Counted from the first letter of the stretch, positions 8,256 through 17,365 are shown. The stretch: DNA of 64,000 bases from Massilia rubra (GCF_011682065.1 NZ_VUYU01000009.1:124001-188000), one strand, 5' to 3'. Notes: a model not told the origin generated them from the sequence alone. A program made the numbers and translations.

Positions 8256-9227
8256 TCAGGACGCGTACATGGCAACAATCACTTGCTCGTCGTACCCCTC
8301 CGCCACCATCCGGGCGCGTACCGCCGTCACCAGGCTGTCGGGCTCGAATGGCATTTCTTCGGGCAACTTGCCCAGCGCGGTGGCCATCATGGGATGCTCA
8401 AGCACCGGATTGTCAAGGCCGAGCGATTGTCGCAGCTTGAACAACAGCAGGATTTCAATCGGCGTGCGCTTCAAGCCGCCAAAATCGAAAAAGATCTGCC
8501 TGGGGCTCTGCGGCTGGGAGCGGAACGTATGAATATCGCAAGCGCCCAGGCACAGCGGCGCCAGCAAGGCCGGGGCCGGCGTGCGCCAGGTGTCGAACAG
8601 GGCGCTGAGGATGGGTTCGGACAAGGCATCGCCGCTGCCCTGCGGCGCCGCTTCCCCAAGGAAGTCTGCCAACAAGCGAAACATGAAATGACAAACCGGG
8701 AAACGATCCGCATTTCCGACATACCCGCGCCGATGCGCAGACAGTTGCATGCGCGCGAGCGTGAGCGCCTGCTCCTTGCAGCCGAGCACCAGCCCCAATG
8801 CCGTCATCAGGACGCTTTCGGGGCGCAGGGATTGCAAGGTTCTGCCTGAGTGACGGCATTCAAACTTCGCATGGTTGGCCATATCGATCATTTGCTTCGT
8901 GTAACTAGCGGCAAATGCATGAACACCGGTGCTTGACGCCCAGCGTTTTTGTTTGATGCTGCTGATCTCGAACCAGCCCAGCGTCACCATGTCGCACGTG
9001 CTCAATGTCGAGCTGAGAAAAGAGGATTCCCACGCTTGCCGCGGCGGATCGGTTGGCTCGGGCGGAAACAGGGGTTGCACGATGGTCGTGCCACGGGAAG
9101 CGAAATGCATCAGCTCGCTGCGATAGGCCGACGCATCATTGCGCCGCATCTCCTCGATAAAACGCCAGTGCATTTTCCACGATTTTTCCCACTTCGGGTC
9201 GATACCCGGACCTTCGACTTTCTCCAT
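8256..9227 (-). CDS. Hypothetical protein (323 aa)
   Basis: A single long frame with a good GAGGAA ribosome site before MEKVEGPG. There is no signal peptide, transmembrane segment or known motif; the protein is mixed alpha/beta with scattered Cys and Trp residues. It resembles in texture the large family of cytoplasmic accessory proteins of unknown role. It is transcribed toward rpsO-complement space and ends 225 bp before the S15 start, on the same strand as rpsO. I could not assign a function. Confidence 0.65.
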   Translation of the reverse strand: MEKVEGPGIDPKWEKSWKMHWRFIEEMRRNDASAYRSELMHFASRGTTIVQPLFPPEPTDPPRQAWESSFLSSTLSTCDMVTLGWFEISSIKQKRWASSTGVHAFAASYTKQMIDMANHAKFECRHSGRTLQSLRPESVLMTALGLVLGCKEQALTLARMQLSAHRRGYVGNADRFPVCHFMFRLLADFLGEAAPQGSGDALSEPILSALFDTWRTPAPALLAPLCLGACDIHTFRSQPQSPRQIFFDFGGLKRTPIEILLLFKLRQSLGLDNPVLEHPMMATALGKLPEEMPFEPDSLVTAVRARMVAEGYDEQVIVAMYAS

Positions 9228-9367
9228 GATGCATTCCTCAACACGCGTTTATCTGTTACCTCCAGTCATTTTGCCTGATCGGCGCCAGCGCGGCCAGAAC
9301 CGCAAGTCGTGAAGATTTCCTCCGGCTGGTGCATGATGGGGTTTTGAGCGATTCCAAGGTGGTTTTT

Positions 9368-9871
9368 ATGCAAGCACGAGCAAAAATGGCAATCCTGAGC
9401 GTGGTGCTGAGCCTGGCCGGCTGCGCGGCGATGATGCGTACCCCGCCGGTGCCGGGCGACACGCTCGACGTGGTGCGCGCCAAGTTCGGCGAGCCGACCG
9501 CGATTCACGCCCTGCCCTCGGGCCAGGTGCTGGAATATGCGACCGGGCCGTTCGGCCAGTTCACCTGGATGGCGCGCATGGGGCCGGATGGCAGGCTGGC
9601 CGCGTTCGAGCAGGTGCTGGGCGACGTCGGCTTCGGGCGCATCAAGATCGACCAGGCAACCAGGGCCGACGTGCTGGCGACCGTCGGCCGCCCGGCCGAG
9701 CGCTCCTACCTTTCGCTGTCGGACCTGGAAGTGTGGTCTTACCGCTACAAGGAGAGCGGCGTGTGGAACTCGATGATGCACGTGCACTTCGACCGCAACG
9801 GCATCGTGCGCAAGATGATCAGCGGGCCGGACCCCATGTACGAGGAAAAGCGCGGATTTTTCAGGGATTGA
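9368..9871 (+). CDS. Outer-membrane lipoprotein, BamE/OmlA-like (167 aa)
   Basis: The start MQARAKMAILSV is chosen because AAGGTGG precedes it and it gives a proper lipoprotein signal ending in the lipobox LAGC (Cys at residue ~19). The mature part has two repeats of the SmpA/OmlA-type pattern: GDTLDVVRAKFGEPT and later ATRADVLATVGRPAE, with LEVWSYRYKE between strands. This family assists outer-membrane assembly or envelope stability, but this paralogue is not necessarily BamE itself. A 24-codon remnant of a second copy survives at 11427-11498. Confidence 0.75.
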   Translation: MQARAKMAILSVVLSLAGCAAMMRTPPVPGDTLDVVRAKFGEPTAIHALPSGQVLEYATGPFGQFTWMARMGPDGRLAAFEQVLGDVGFGRIKIDQATRADVLATVGRPAERSYLSLSDLEVWSYRYKESGVWNSMMHVHFDRNGIVRKMISGPDPMYEEKRGFFRD

Positions 9872-9923
9872 CTAACTGCAGGGGCGGGAGCGCTGCCACC
9901 CGTCCCTGCGGGGACGATGGCGA

Positions 9924-11042
9924 TCAGCCAGGCACTTTCCCATCGGCACTTTGGCCCGCCTTGCGCCACGCACCGGGTCCGCACCAGTCAATGATCAAAG
10001 CGCCGAGCAAGTCTGCGTTCGCATCCGTTTCGAAGGCATATGCCATCACCCCCGCGTAATCGCCCTTTTTGAGCCATGCAACGGTATCCGGGACAGATAA
10101 CGGCGAAGGAGCCTCGAAGCCGAGGACCAGTGCATTTGCCTTCATGTACTTCGTATAGGGAGGAAGACGTGTGTCGGGGTCGTTGCCATAGCTCATTTCC
10201 CAACCGTAGGTGAGCGTTTCTCCAAGTTGCACATGTTGGTAAGTGCTCTGGAAGTAGCCGAGGTCGTCGAAAAGCGCCTTGGAAAGGATCTTGTCGGGCA
10301 TCGCCTCCTTGATCATGCTGGTCGTCATGACGAGCGCCGTATCGGACACCGGCGCTACGCTAGAGTACTCATCGTCGATGTCGATACCGTCCAGGCCATA
10401 GGTGCGCACCACGGATGCCAGCTGATCGACGAAATTGCCGGCCAGTTCGGGCGTAGCAAAATTGCTCCAGCCGGCGGCGTCATGGTTGTTCAGGAATGTC
10501 AACAGCACCGTGACGCCTCGCGATTGCAACTTCTCGATCGCACCCGATCCCAGCGTTGCCAGCGTGGCGTCGTTGGCGCAGGCGTAGGTGCCTCCCGGCA
10601 GAGGGTTGATGGCGGGTGCGAGCGCCGTGTAACCGGGTTTGATCGACATGTTGAGATTGGCCGCGAAGATGCAAGCGACATCGACTGCGGCATTGCCGTC
10701 GGCGTCGACGTAGTCCAGTACTTTAAGCAAGTTGTCCCTGCTGATGTTGTTCACGTAGGCAACGCTCATCCCGTTTTTGGTGTAGCTGTCCGCCTGAGGG
10801 GCGCTGCCGGTTGACGGCGTTCCGGCAAAGAAAACGCAATCGCCGGCGTTAAATTGCCTCGGTGCCGGCCAGGCGGGATCAGAGACCACCATCGGCTCGC
10901 GACAGTGGAAAAAATAGCCAATCTCGGGGTTAAGAAGTGCTTTTCGGCGCGCCTGCTCCGGCGTACAGTCCGGCGCAACGCTCACCAATGAAATCCAGGC
11001 TGCTTGCGTTACTGCTGTGTTGACAGTTTTAGTCCATGGCAT
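9924..11042 (-). CDS. GH18-family glycosidase, endo-beta-N-acetylglucosaminidase H-like (372 aa)
   Basis: AAGGAG lies 7 nt before the start. The catalytic GH18 signature DxxDxDxE is present as YGLDGIDIDDEYS (about residues 218-230), in the form typical of EndoH-type enzymes that cut the chitobiose core of high-mannose N-glycans. Flanking features fit: VTVLLTFLNNHDAAGWSNF earlier and SYGNDPDTRLPPYTKYM later. About 90 residues precede the barrel and have no clear match. No signal peptide is visible, which is odd for an enzyme acting on glycoproteins. It lies between an intact lipoprotein gene and a remnant of its paralogue, which suggests it arrived by insertion. Confidence 0.8.
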   Translation of the reverse strand: MPWTKTVNTAVTQAAWISLVSVAPDCTPEQARRKALLNPEIGYFFHCREPMVVSDPAWPAPRQFNAGDCVFFAGTPSTGSAPQADSYTKNGMSVAYVNNISRDNLLKVLDYVDADGNAAVDVACIFAANLNMSIKPGYTALAPAINPLPGGTYACANDATLATLGSGAIEKLQSRGVTVLLTFLNNHDAAGWSNFATPELAGNFVDQLASVVRTYGLDGIDIDDEYSSVAPVSDTALVMTTSMIKEAMPDKILSKALFDDLGYFQSTYQHVQLGETLTYGWEMSYGNDPDTRLPPYTKYMKANALVLGFEAPSPLSVPDTVAWLKKGDYAGVMAYAFETDANADLLGALIIDWCGPGAWRKAGQSADGKVPG

Positions 11043-11426
11043 CGTCGAACTCCTTATTGTAGGGGTGACGCGGACGCGAAAGGCGCCACGCGCTCATCGG
11101 AGGCAAGCGGCATGACTTGCCGTCCCGCTGCCCAATTGCCGTGAGTTGCCGACCACCACCATGCAAATAGCGCTTTACGCGTCTCGCCAATGCCGGTTGC
11201 GGCCACAGACTGCAAACCAGGAAAAGCGGGAGCCAGGTAACGACAAGCAACTCCTCCGTGGAAGCAATATCTGTACCGAATACAAATGTCGAATGTAATC
11301 AACGGTCGGCGAGCAAGCGCACGATCATGTGTTAAGTTTTTCGACACTATTCCTGATAAGCCATCTCCTCACACTGCGCTGCGGTAACGCTATGTGGGGA
11401 GAGAAACGGCGATCCGGGGATGCGCT
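11043..11426. other. Intergenic region upstream of the GH18 gene, no gene seen
   Basis: About 380 bp. The short frames here have no ribosome sites and unlikely composition. It should hold the promoter of the GH18 gene, and may contain eroded sequence linked to the remnant that follows. Confidence 0.5.
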
Positions 11427-11498
11427 GGCATTGTCCGCAAGATGATCAGCGGAGCGGACCCGATGTACGCGGAACAGCGCGGCTTTGTCAGGGATTGA
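11427..11498 (+). pseudogene. Remnant of a second BamE/OmlA-like lipoprotein gene (last 23 codons and stop)
   Basis: The 72 bp translate to GIVRKMISGADPMYAEQRGF plus VRD and a stop, matching GIVRKMISGPDPMYEEKRGF plus FRD at the end of the gene at 9368-9871. Nothing upstream of it continues the homology. Its last bases overlap the 3' end of the minus-strand gene at 11488-12111. Confidence 0.8.
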
Positions 11499-12111
11499 GG
11501 GGCGGCGCGCCCAGGGTCTCATCGGACCGCGTGACGGGAAACTCGAAACTGCGCATCACCCCGGCCCGGTCCTCGACCGACAGCACCACGGTCTTGAGGC
11601 CTTCGACCAGTTCGATTTTCGGCGTCGGTTCCTTGTACCAGGCGACCCAGTTGGTCGTGCTCTGGAACGTTTCCGGCCAATTCATCCCCAGCAAACTGGT
11701 TTCGAACAGGCGCGCGCCCGACTTGTTGAACACAACGACGTGATAGGGATTGTGAATTTGCAGCTTGGACAGGCCGACGATGTAATTCGATGCCGGATCG
11801 ATCCACAAATAGGTCAGCGCGGGCACCGGGCGGCGGAACAGTTCCGCGCCGGACTTGCTGTCCAGCACACGCAAGCTGGAATACGTATTCGTGGCAAGGA
11901 AGGGATTCTGGTCCGTTGTTATCATCTGCAAGCGCGCAGCGCGCGTCTTGCCGCTCCAGTCGTGGTGGTGCTCCACCCGCAGGGCTGCGGATGCGGCGCT
12001 CAGGTCGATCACCTTCTGGTAAGCGAAGCTGTCGGCGCGGGCCGCCGGAGCAGCGAGTGCGACGGAACAAAAAGCGATGGCGAGAAATTGCCTGCGATAG
12101 CGAGAGGTCAT
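11488..12111 (-). CDS. Secreted hypothetical protein (207 aa)
   Basis: The start is the ATG at 12111. Residues 1-27 form a signal peptide (FLAIAFCSVALAAPAARA), so the product is periplasmic or exported. The mature part is beta-rich with a repeating pattern (YSSLRVLDSKSGAELFRRP, NPYHVVVFNKSGARLFE), resembling a short beta-propeller-like or WD/PQQ-type sheet, but I do not recognise a family. Its stop lies inside the remnant of the lipoprotein paralogue at 11427-11498, so its C-terminus may have been reshaped by that rearrangement. Confidence 0.7.
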   Translation of the reverse strand: MTSRYRRQFLAIAFCSVALAAPAARADSFAYQKVIDLSAASAALRVEHHHDWSGKTRAARLQMITTDQNPFLATNTYSSLRVLDSKSGAELFRRPVPALTYLWIDPASNYIVGLSKLQIHNPYHVVVFNKSGARLFETSLLGMNWPETFQSTTNWVAWYKEPTPKIELVEGLKTVVLSVEDRAGVMRSFEFPVTRSDETLGAPPLNP

Positions 12112-12177
12112 CAACGGTCATCCGGTAAGGTTAAGTTGCGCCGCGACTATACCATTACCCCCTTATGGCCACGCCGG

Positions 12178-12966
12178 CTATTCCCCCGCGCGCCTGCCGG
12201 CCTGTGTGCCCGGCGCGCGTGGAGGCGGCGCGCGCCAGCGACTGTCGCTCTTGAGCAGCACGACCGCCTCTTGCAAAAAGCGATACAGGGCCGGTTGGCC
12301 GAGCGGCACCAGCATGCTGCGCTCGTACGATGCCGTGCGCGGCCGGCTGGCCACATGCAGCAGGGCCGGGTCGATGAGGTGCTCGTGCTTGAGCGCATCG
12401 AGGGTGGAACGGTCGACCACGGTAAAGTCCAGGCGCCGGTGCGCGCCGATCATTTGCAGCGCATTCTTGATCTGCGGCACATCGATGCGGGTGATGTCGC
12501 CGGCGGCAATCAGCGGCTCCAGGTCCGGAAAACGGTGACCGCCCGGCGCACCGAAGCGCTTGCCGCGCAGCGAGTCCGGCCCGTCGTATTCCAGCGGCGC
12601 CGCGCGTGGCGACACCACCAGCGATTCATCGTCCATCAGCGGGCCGGTCCAGAAATAGCGGGTGCGCTCCGGATCGCCGAAAAAGCGCGGATGCACCCAG
12701 GCAACGACCATCGTCAGCTTCCCTTCCTGCAACAGCACGTCGAGCCGGCGGCGCGGAATATACACCGATTCGAAGCGGTAGCGCCCGCCGGACATCTCGC
12801 TCAGCCGGCTCGCCAGACGCGCGTTGAGCCCGGCGGAAGGCTGGCCCGGCACGAACCAGGGCACGTAGTCGTAATAGGTGGCCAGTTGCACGGTCTCGGC
12901 CGCTTGCGCGAGGCGCAGCGCCAGCACCGGCAACAGCATCGGTAGCAGGAGAATTCTCAACCGCAT
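12178..12966 (-). CDS. Periplasmic solute-binding-like protein (SBP family 3 type, 262 aa)
   Basis: A signal peptide covers residues 1-22 (LLLPMLLPVLALRLAQAAE). The mature protein resembles family 3 extracellular solute-binding proteins: an early strand VQLATYYDYVPWF, RLSEMSGGRYRFESVYIPRRRLDVLLQEGKLTM, then the hinge segment DSLRGKRFGAPGGH. No ABC permease or ATPase gene is adjacent, so it may be an orphan sensor-like protein; such stand-alone proteins are common in Oxalobacteraceae. The ligand is unknown. The terminal ~25 residues are Pro/Arg-rich and look non-conserved. Confidence 0.75.
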   Translation of the reverse strand: MRLRILLLPMLLPVLALRLAQAAETVQLATYYDYVPWFVPGQPSAGLNARLASRLSEMSGGRYRFESVYIPRRRLDVLLQEGKLTMVVAWVHPRFFGDPERTRYFWTGPLMDDESLVVSPRAAPLEYDGPDSLRGKRFGAPGGHRFPDLEPLIAAGDITRIDVPQIKNALQMIGAHRRLDFTVVDRSTLDALKHEHLIDPALLHVASRPRTASYERSMLVPLGQPALYRFLQEAVVLLKSDSRWRAPPPRAPGTQAGRRAGE

Positions 12967-13171
12967 GAGCACGCCATCGACTTATCCACCCGTTAGCCAC
13001 TCCCATGCCGTGTTGAAGGAACAGAACATCCGCCCTATTTAACCACGCCCAGGCGGCAGGCGGCGCGCCTGGCGGCACCATGCGTACCGCCAGGCGCCTC
13101 TTTCACCAAATCATCAAAAGTGCCCAGGCCAATTTCTTTACGCGGATGAAACTAAAGATATACTCGGCCCC

Positions 13172-13891
13172 ATGGTCCCCGCCTTCACGCCCCCTTCCAC
13201 CCGCCGCCGTTACGCCGCCATCGCACTGACATTGCTTGCGCACGCCTTGCTGGTGTTGGGCTGGCAATATGCACGCCGCGTCCCGACCGTCGATAACGAT
13301 GCGGGCCGGAGCATTCAATGGGTCACGATCACAGCGCCAACGGCGCCAGCGCCGACCGTCGCGCCGCCACCGCCCCCCAGGAAAGCGGCCAGCGCGACTG
13401 CGAATGCCCCGGCGCCGCGCGCTGTCGCCGCCACGCCAGCGCCAGTACCGCCCGAGCGAGTGGCCGAGACGCCTCCCGAACTTGTCGTGCCGGATGATGC
13501 GCCAGCCGCGCCGGCGCCGAGTGCGGCCGAGATCATGCGGCAAGCCCGGCGCAGCATCGGCAAGATCGACCAGGACTTGCGCAAGGCCCATCCGGGGCAA
13601 CCGATCAGCGCGCCGGTCAGCAATGGCGCAACGCGCCTCGCGCAGGGCTTGCAGGCGGCCGCCGACGCCGCCCCCAACCGCTGGTACGAGGCGCCCAAGG
13701 TCACCGAGATCATCGACCCCGGCCCGTACGCGCGGCGGCGCTACCGCGTGGTGGGAGCCAAGGGCACCTACTGCATCACGGTCGAATCGAACCATGCGCC
13801 GGACGGGCTCGATATCAGCAGCAAAGGCATCCAGCACAAGAAGACCAACTGCGAAGAAAGCGAGCAGGCCGCCACCAAGCAGGCATGGTGA
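13172..13891 (+). CDS. Inner-membrane-anchored proline-rich protein, TonB-like architecture (239 aa)
   Basis: One N-terminal transmembrane helix (about residues 14-32, YAAIALTLLAHALLVLGWQY) is followed by a Pro/Ala-rich stretch (about residues 50-120) that could span the periplasm and then a small C-terminal domain with CITVESNHAPDG and a paired Cys. This is TonB-like in layout, but the C-terminal domain does not show the YP..A...G pattern of TonB, and no exbB/exbD genes are present. I treat it as a hypothetical envelope protein. Confidence 0.65.
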   Translation: MVPAFTPPSTRRRYAAIALTLLAHALLVLGWQYARRVPTVDNDAGRSIQWVTITAPTAPAPTVAPPPPPRKAASATANAPAPRAVAATPAPVPPERVAETPPELVVPDDAPAAPAPSAAEIMRQARRSIGKIDQDLRKAHPGQPISAPVSNGATRLAQGLQAAADAAPNRWYEAPKVTEIIDPGPYARRRYRVVGAKGTYCITVESNHAPDGLDISSKGIQHKKTNCEESEQAATKQAW

Positions 13892-13900
13892 AAGAGCGCG

Positions 13901-14053
13901 TCAGCCCGGATGCGCCAGCGCCACGCCGTGGCCGAGCGACAGTTCGAGCAGCGCGCCTTGGGTGTCGGAGGTGGCCAGTTGAAGGCGTGGCTGCGCCGTG
14001 ACGCCGATTGCCGATGGGGCCAGATAGCGATAAGCGCGCGTATGCGCCGTCAT
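13901..14053 (-). pseudogene. Short ORF (50 codons), probable truncated gene start coupled to the BNR protein
   Basis: The ATG at 14053 overlaps the TGA of the upstream BNR-protein gene (ATGA), the usual sign of translational coupling. The product begins MTAHTRAYRYLAPSAIG and continues PRLQLATSD, which recalls the N-terminus of SWIM zinc-finger family proteins, but stops after 50 residues. I infer an internal deletion left only the beginning of a longer gene. The SWIM assignment rests on memory of the family and is tentative. Confidence 0.4.
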
Positions 14054-14718
14054 CAAGTCGCTTTGTAGCACTCCGTCCACGGCACGGTGGTCAGGGACTG
14101 GCCGTCGATCATGGTCCAGTTGGCGCCTGCGGCGAAGCTGACCCACAGTTTGTTCCTGCTCGCGTAAGCCATGCTGCCGTCATCGCCGACGAAGAAAGGG
14201 GGCGACTCGTTGCTCACGGCCTGGTCCAGATCCACGAGCTTGTCGGCCTTGCCACCGCTGGCGCGGTACAAGGCGGCTGCTTGTACTCCCCACTGCTGCG
14301 AATCCTCGCCGCCGATGAAGTACAGGGTATGTCCTTGCGCACCGACCAGCACCACGTTGTACGGTGCGGGCGATCCACCGAAATCGAGGTCCACCCTGGT
14401 CCAGGGCCCGCCAGCGCCGGCCTTGCGTACCAAATGGCGGCGGTGGCCGGTGGCGCGCGTGGCCAATTGCACGCCGTCGGCGCCGGTGTGCACGAAGGAT
14501 TCCGCCGTGACGCCAGCGGCAAGCACGGGAGCGCCGCTGATCGCCTCCCAGGTCTTGCCACGGTCGGCGCTGCGTACCGTGCCAAAACTCGCGCCCACCA
14601 CGATCTGGCCGGTGGCGCTGGTGCGGGCCCAGTAGATTTTCTGGAACGTGCAGGAACTGGCTTGCGCGGCGCCGGCGGCGACGCACAAACCGGCGAACAA
14701 GAGCGAGGAGAAGCGCAT
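14053..14718 (-). CDS. Secreted BNR/sialidase-like repeat protein (221 aa)
   Basis: AGGAGT sits just before the ATG at 14718, inside the leuA stop region, so it is probably read with leuA. A signal peptide covers residues 1-21 (LLFAGLCVAAGAAQA). The mature part shows Asp-box-like beta-propeller turns (SADRGKTWEAI, SFAAGANWTMIDG) typical of BNR repeats. At ~200 residues it is too short for a full sialidase propeller and no catalytic Arg triad can be assigned. Function unknown; probably periplasmic. Confidence 0.65.
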   Translation of the reverse strand: MRFSSLLFAGLCVAAGAAQASSCTFQKIYWARTSATGQIVVGASFGTVRSADRGKTWEAISGAPVLAAGVTAESFVHTGADGVQLATRATGHRRHLVRKAGAGGPWTRVDLDFGGSPAPYNVVLVGAQGHTLYFIGGEDSQQWGVQAAALYRASGGKADKLVDLDQAVSNESPPFFVGDDGSMAYASRNKLWVSFAAGANWTMIDGQSLTTVPWTECYKAT

Positions 14719-14722
14719 GCGG

Positions 14723-16267
14723 CTACTCCTGCGCATTGACCCGTTCGATCTTCGAGTGCAGTTTGTTCAGCCCCGACAGATAGGCCTTGGCCGAAGCGAC
14801 GATGATGTCCGGGTCCGAGCCGACGCCGTTGACGATCCGCCCCGAGCGCGACAGGCGCATCGTGACCTCGCCCTGCGACTGGGTGCCGTTGCTGATCGCA
14901 TTGATCGAAAACAGCACCAGTTCGGCGCCGCTGACCGCTTCTTTTTCGATGGCGTTGACGGTGGCGTCGACCGGGCCATCGCCCTCGCCTTCGCAGGCGA
15001 ACTCCTTGCCGCCGATTGCAAACACCACTTTGGCGCGCGGGATTTCGCCGGTTTCGGAGCGCTGCGAGAGCGACACGAAGCGGTAGTGTTCATCTTGCTG
15101 CGCGTGTTCTTCATCCGACACCAGGGCCATGATGTCTTCGTCGAAAATCTCGGACTTGCGGTCGGCCAGTTCCTTGAAGCGGGCAAAAGCGGCGTTCACT
15201 TCAGCCTCGGATTCGAGCACGATGCCAAGTTCGCGCAGGCGTTCCTTGAAGGCGTTACGGCCAGACAGTTTGCCCAGCACGATCTTGTTGGCGGCCCAGC
15301 CCACGTCTTCGGCGCGCATGATCTCGTACGTTTCGCGTGCTTTCAGAATGCCGTCCTGGTGGATGCCCGATGCGTGCGCAAAGGCGTTCGCGCCGACCAC
15401 CGCCTTATTCGGCTGCACCGCAAAGCCGGTAATCTGCGACACCATTTTCGACGCCGCCACGATCTGGGTCGTGTCGATGCCCAGTTCCAGCCCAAAGTGG
15501 TCGCTGCGGGTGCGCAACGCCATGACCACTTCTTCCAGCGCGGTGTTGCCGGCGCGTTCGCCCAGGCCGTTGATGGTGCATTCGATCTGGCGCGCGCCGC
15601 CGATCATCACGCCGGCCAGCGAGTTGGCCACCGCCAGCCCAAGGTCGTTGTGGCAGTGGACCGACCAGATGGCCTTGTCGGAGTTGGGAATGCGCTCGCG
15701 CAGGCGACGGATGGTGGCGCCGAATACCTCGGGCACGGCGTAGCCGACGGTGTCGGGGAAGTTGATGGTGGTGGCGCCTTCGGCGATCACCGCTTCGAGC
15801 ACGCGGCATAAAAAATCTTCGTCGGAGCGGCTGCCGTCTTCGGGCGAAAATTCAATGTCGTCGGTGTACTGGCGCGCGCACCGAATCGCAATCTTGGCCT
15901 GTTCGAGCACCTGTTCCGGCTCCATGCGCAGCTTCATCTGCATGTGCAGGGGCGAGGTGGCGATGAAGGTGTGGATGCGTTTGCGTTCGGCCGGCGCCAG
16001 CGCTTCGGCGGCGCGCGCGATGTCGCGGTCGTTGGCGCGCGAGAGCGAGCAGATGGTCGACTCGCGCACCGCACTGGCGATGGCGCGGATGGCCTCGAAG
16101 TCGCCCGGCGAAGCGGCGGCGAAGCCGGCTTCGATGACGTCGACGCGCATGCGCTCCAACTGGCGCGCGATGCGGACCTTTTCATCCTTGGTCATCGATG
16201 CGCCGGGCGATTGCTCGCCGTCGCGCAGGGTGGTGTCAAAAATGATCAGGCGATTCGAATTCGTCAT
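14723..16267 (-). CDS. leuA: 2-isopropylmalate synthase (514 aa)
   Basis: First committed step of leucine synthesis, condensing acetyl-CoA with 2-ketoisovalerate, the product of the ilv pathway encoded at 18.3-21.6 kb. The TIM-barrel start [16 protein letters not shown] is intact, the metal-binding [14 protein letters not shown] motif is present, as is GLGERAGN. Residues ~390-505 form the regulatory LeuA dimer domain, so leucine feedback is expected. GGAG lies 5 nt upstream of the ATG. It follows pssA on the same strand after 60 bp. Confidence 0.97.
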   Translation of the reverse strand: MTNSNRLIIFDTTLRDGEQSPGASMTKDEKVRIARQLERMRVDVIEAGFAAASPGDFEAIRAIASAVRESTICSLSRANDRDIARAAEALAPAERKRIHTFIATSPLHMQMKLRMEPEQVLEQAKIAIRCARQYTDDIEFSPEDGSRSDEDFLCRVLEAVIAEGATTINFPDTVGYAVPEVFGATIRRLRERIPNSDKAIWSVHCHNDLGLAVANSLAGVMIGGARQIECTINGLGERAGNTALEEVVMALRTRSDHFGLELGIDTTQIVAASKMVSQITGFAVQPNKAVVGANAFAHASGIHQDGILKARETYEIMRAEDVGWAANKIVLGKLSGRNAFKERLRELGIVLESEAEVNAAFARFKELADRKSEIFDEDIMALVSDEEHAQQDEHYRFVSLSQRSETGEIPRAKVVFAIGGKEFACEGEGDGPVDATVNAIEKEAVSGAELVLFSINAISNGTQSQGEVTMRLSRSGRIVNGVGSDPDIIVASAKAYLSGLNKLHSKIERVNAQE

Positions 16268-16327
16268 GGCGGCTCCATTGGGCAGGGTAAAAAGGCGAGC
16301 TTGCGCCGGCCGCCATCGGATCGATGG

Positions 16328-17194
16328 TCAGCGGCGTTCGCTCTGGTCGACAGGTTCGTCGTCGGTCTGCACGATGCTCACCGGCTTGCCCTTGGCAAGG
16401 CGCCATGCGTACACCACATAACCGGACAAACCATAGATAACAAACAGCGGCATCAGCACTTTTGGCGGGTCGATCGAGACCAGCGCCAGCGCCAGCGCGA
16501 TCAGGAACACGACGATGAAGGGCACCGACTTGCGGAAGTTGACGTCCTTGAAGCTGTAGAACGGTACATTGGTGACCATGGTCAGGCCGGCGAACAGCGC
16601 GATGCCCCACGAGATCCACGGCAGTTGGGCGCCGGAAAACCCGAGGTCGGTCATCATCAGCACGAAGCCGGCCACCATGGCGGCGGCGGCCGGGCTGGGC
16701 AAGCCCTGGAAGAAGCGCTTGTCGACCACTTCGATATTGGTGTTGAAGCGCGCCAGGCGCAAGGCGGCGCCGGCGCAGTAGACGAAGGCGGCCAGCCAGC
16801 CGAATTTGCCGAGGCCGCGCAGCGACCATTCGTAGATCACCAGCGCCGGCGCGGCGCCAAACGAGACCATGTCGGCCAGGCTGTCGTACTGGGCGCCGAA
16901 TTCGGATTGGGTGTTGGTCAGGCGGGCGATGCGCCCGTCGAGGCCATCGAGGATCATGGCGATGAAAATGGCCCAGCCGGCGTGTTCGAAGCGCTGGTTC
17001 ATGGCCATGACGATGGCGTAAAAGCCGCAGAACAGCGCGGCCGTGGTAAAGGCATTCGGTAACAGGTAGATTCCCCGGCGCCGCATCGGGTTGCCTTCGG
17101 CATCGACCCGGCGGCCGATCTTGCTGAAGCGGGACAGTTTGCCGCCCTTCGCTTTCGGGACTGAGGGCTTTCTGCGGCGTGGGAAGGTCGGCAT
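16328..17194 (-). CDS. pssA: CDP-diacylglycerol--serine O-phosphatidyltransferase (288 aa)
   Basis: Makes phosphatidylserine, precursor of phosphatidylethanolamine, in the inner membrane. The start MPTFPRRRKP is preferred since GGAA lies 6 nt upstream; longer starts run into the repeat at 17230-17273. The CDP-alcohol phosphotransferase signature DGxxARxx...GxxxDxxxD is present as LDGLDGRIARLTN..SEFGAQYDSLADMVSFG (about residues 70-105). Several hydrophobic helices follow. The gene lies between a SIMPL protein gene and leuA, the usual Burkholderiales neighbourhood. Confidence 0.95.
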   Translation of the reverse strand: MPTFPRRRKPSVPKAKGGKLSRFSKIGRRVDAEGNPMRRRGIYLLPNAFTTAALFCGFYAIVMAMNQRFEHAGWAIFIAMILDGLDGRIARLTNTQSEFGAQYDSLADMVSFGAAPALVIYEWSLRGLGKFGWLAAFVYCAGAALRLARFNTNIEVVDKRFFQGLPSPAAAAMVAGFVLMMTDLGFSGAQLPWISWGIALFAGLTMVTNVPFYSFKDVNFRKSVPFIVVFLIALALALVSIDPPKVLMPLFVIYGLSGYVVYAWRLAKGKPVSIVQTDDEPVDQSERR

Positions 17195-17229
17195 ATGTTT
17201 CCGTTTCAAGTAATGGGATCGCTGCATCC

Positions 17230-17273
17230 AAGTAAGTGCGCATAAATTCTTGTAATTTCTGCACACTTACTTA
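17230..17273. repeat. Collapsed copy of a terminal-inverted-repeat element (44 bp)
   Basis: AAGTAAGTGCGCA (17230-17242) and TGCACACTTACTT (17260-17272) are inverted repeats with one mismatch, and the sequence between them, ATAAATTCTTG, matches the left end of the 157-bp element at 50557-50713. The internal palindrome of the long form is missing here. It lies just upstream of pssA. Confidence 0.75.
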
Positions 17274-17365
17274 GCCGCGTCCGAAGGTGGAGGCGGCCGC
17301 CATGAAGTTGGCTGGTTTCCCACTTATTATAGTGGGAGCACCGTCAACTTAGCGATCAGATACTT

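Noticed and set aside
11054-11347. 97-codon minus-strand frame upstream of the GH18 gene
   Set aside because: No ribosome site and unlikely composition (Trp/Arg-rich); judged non-coding.
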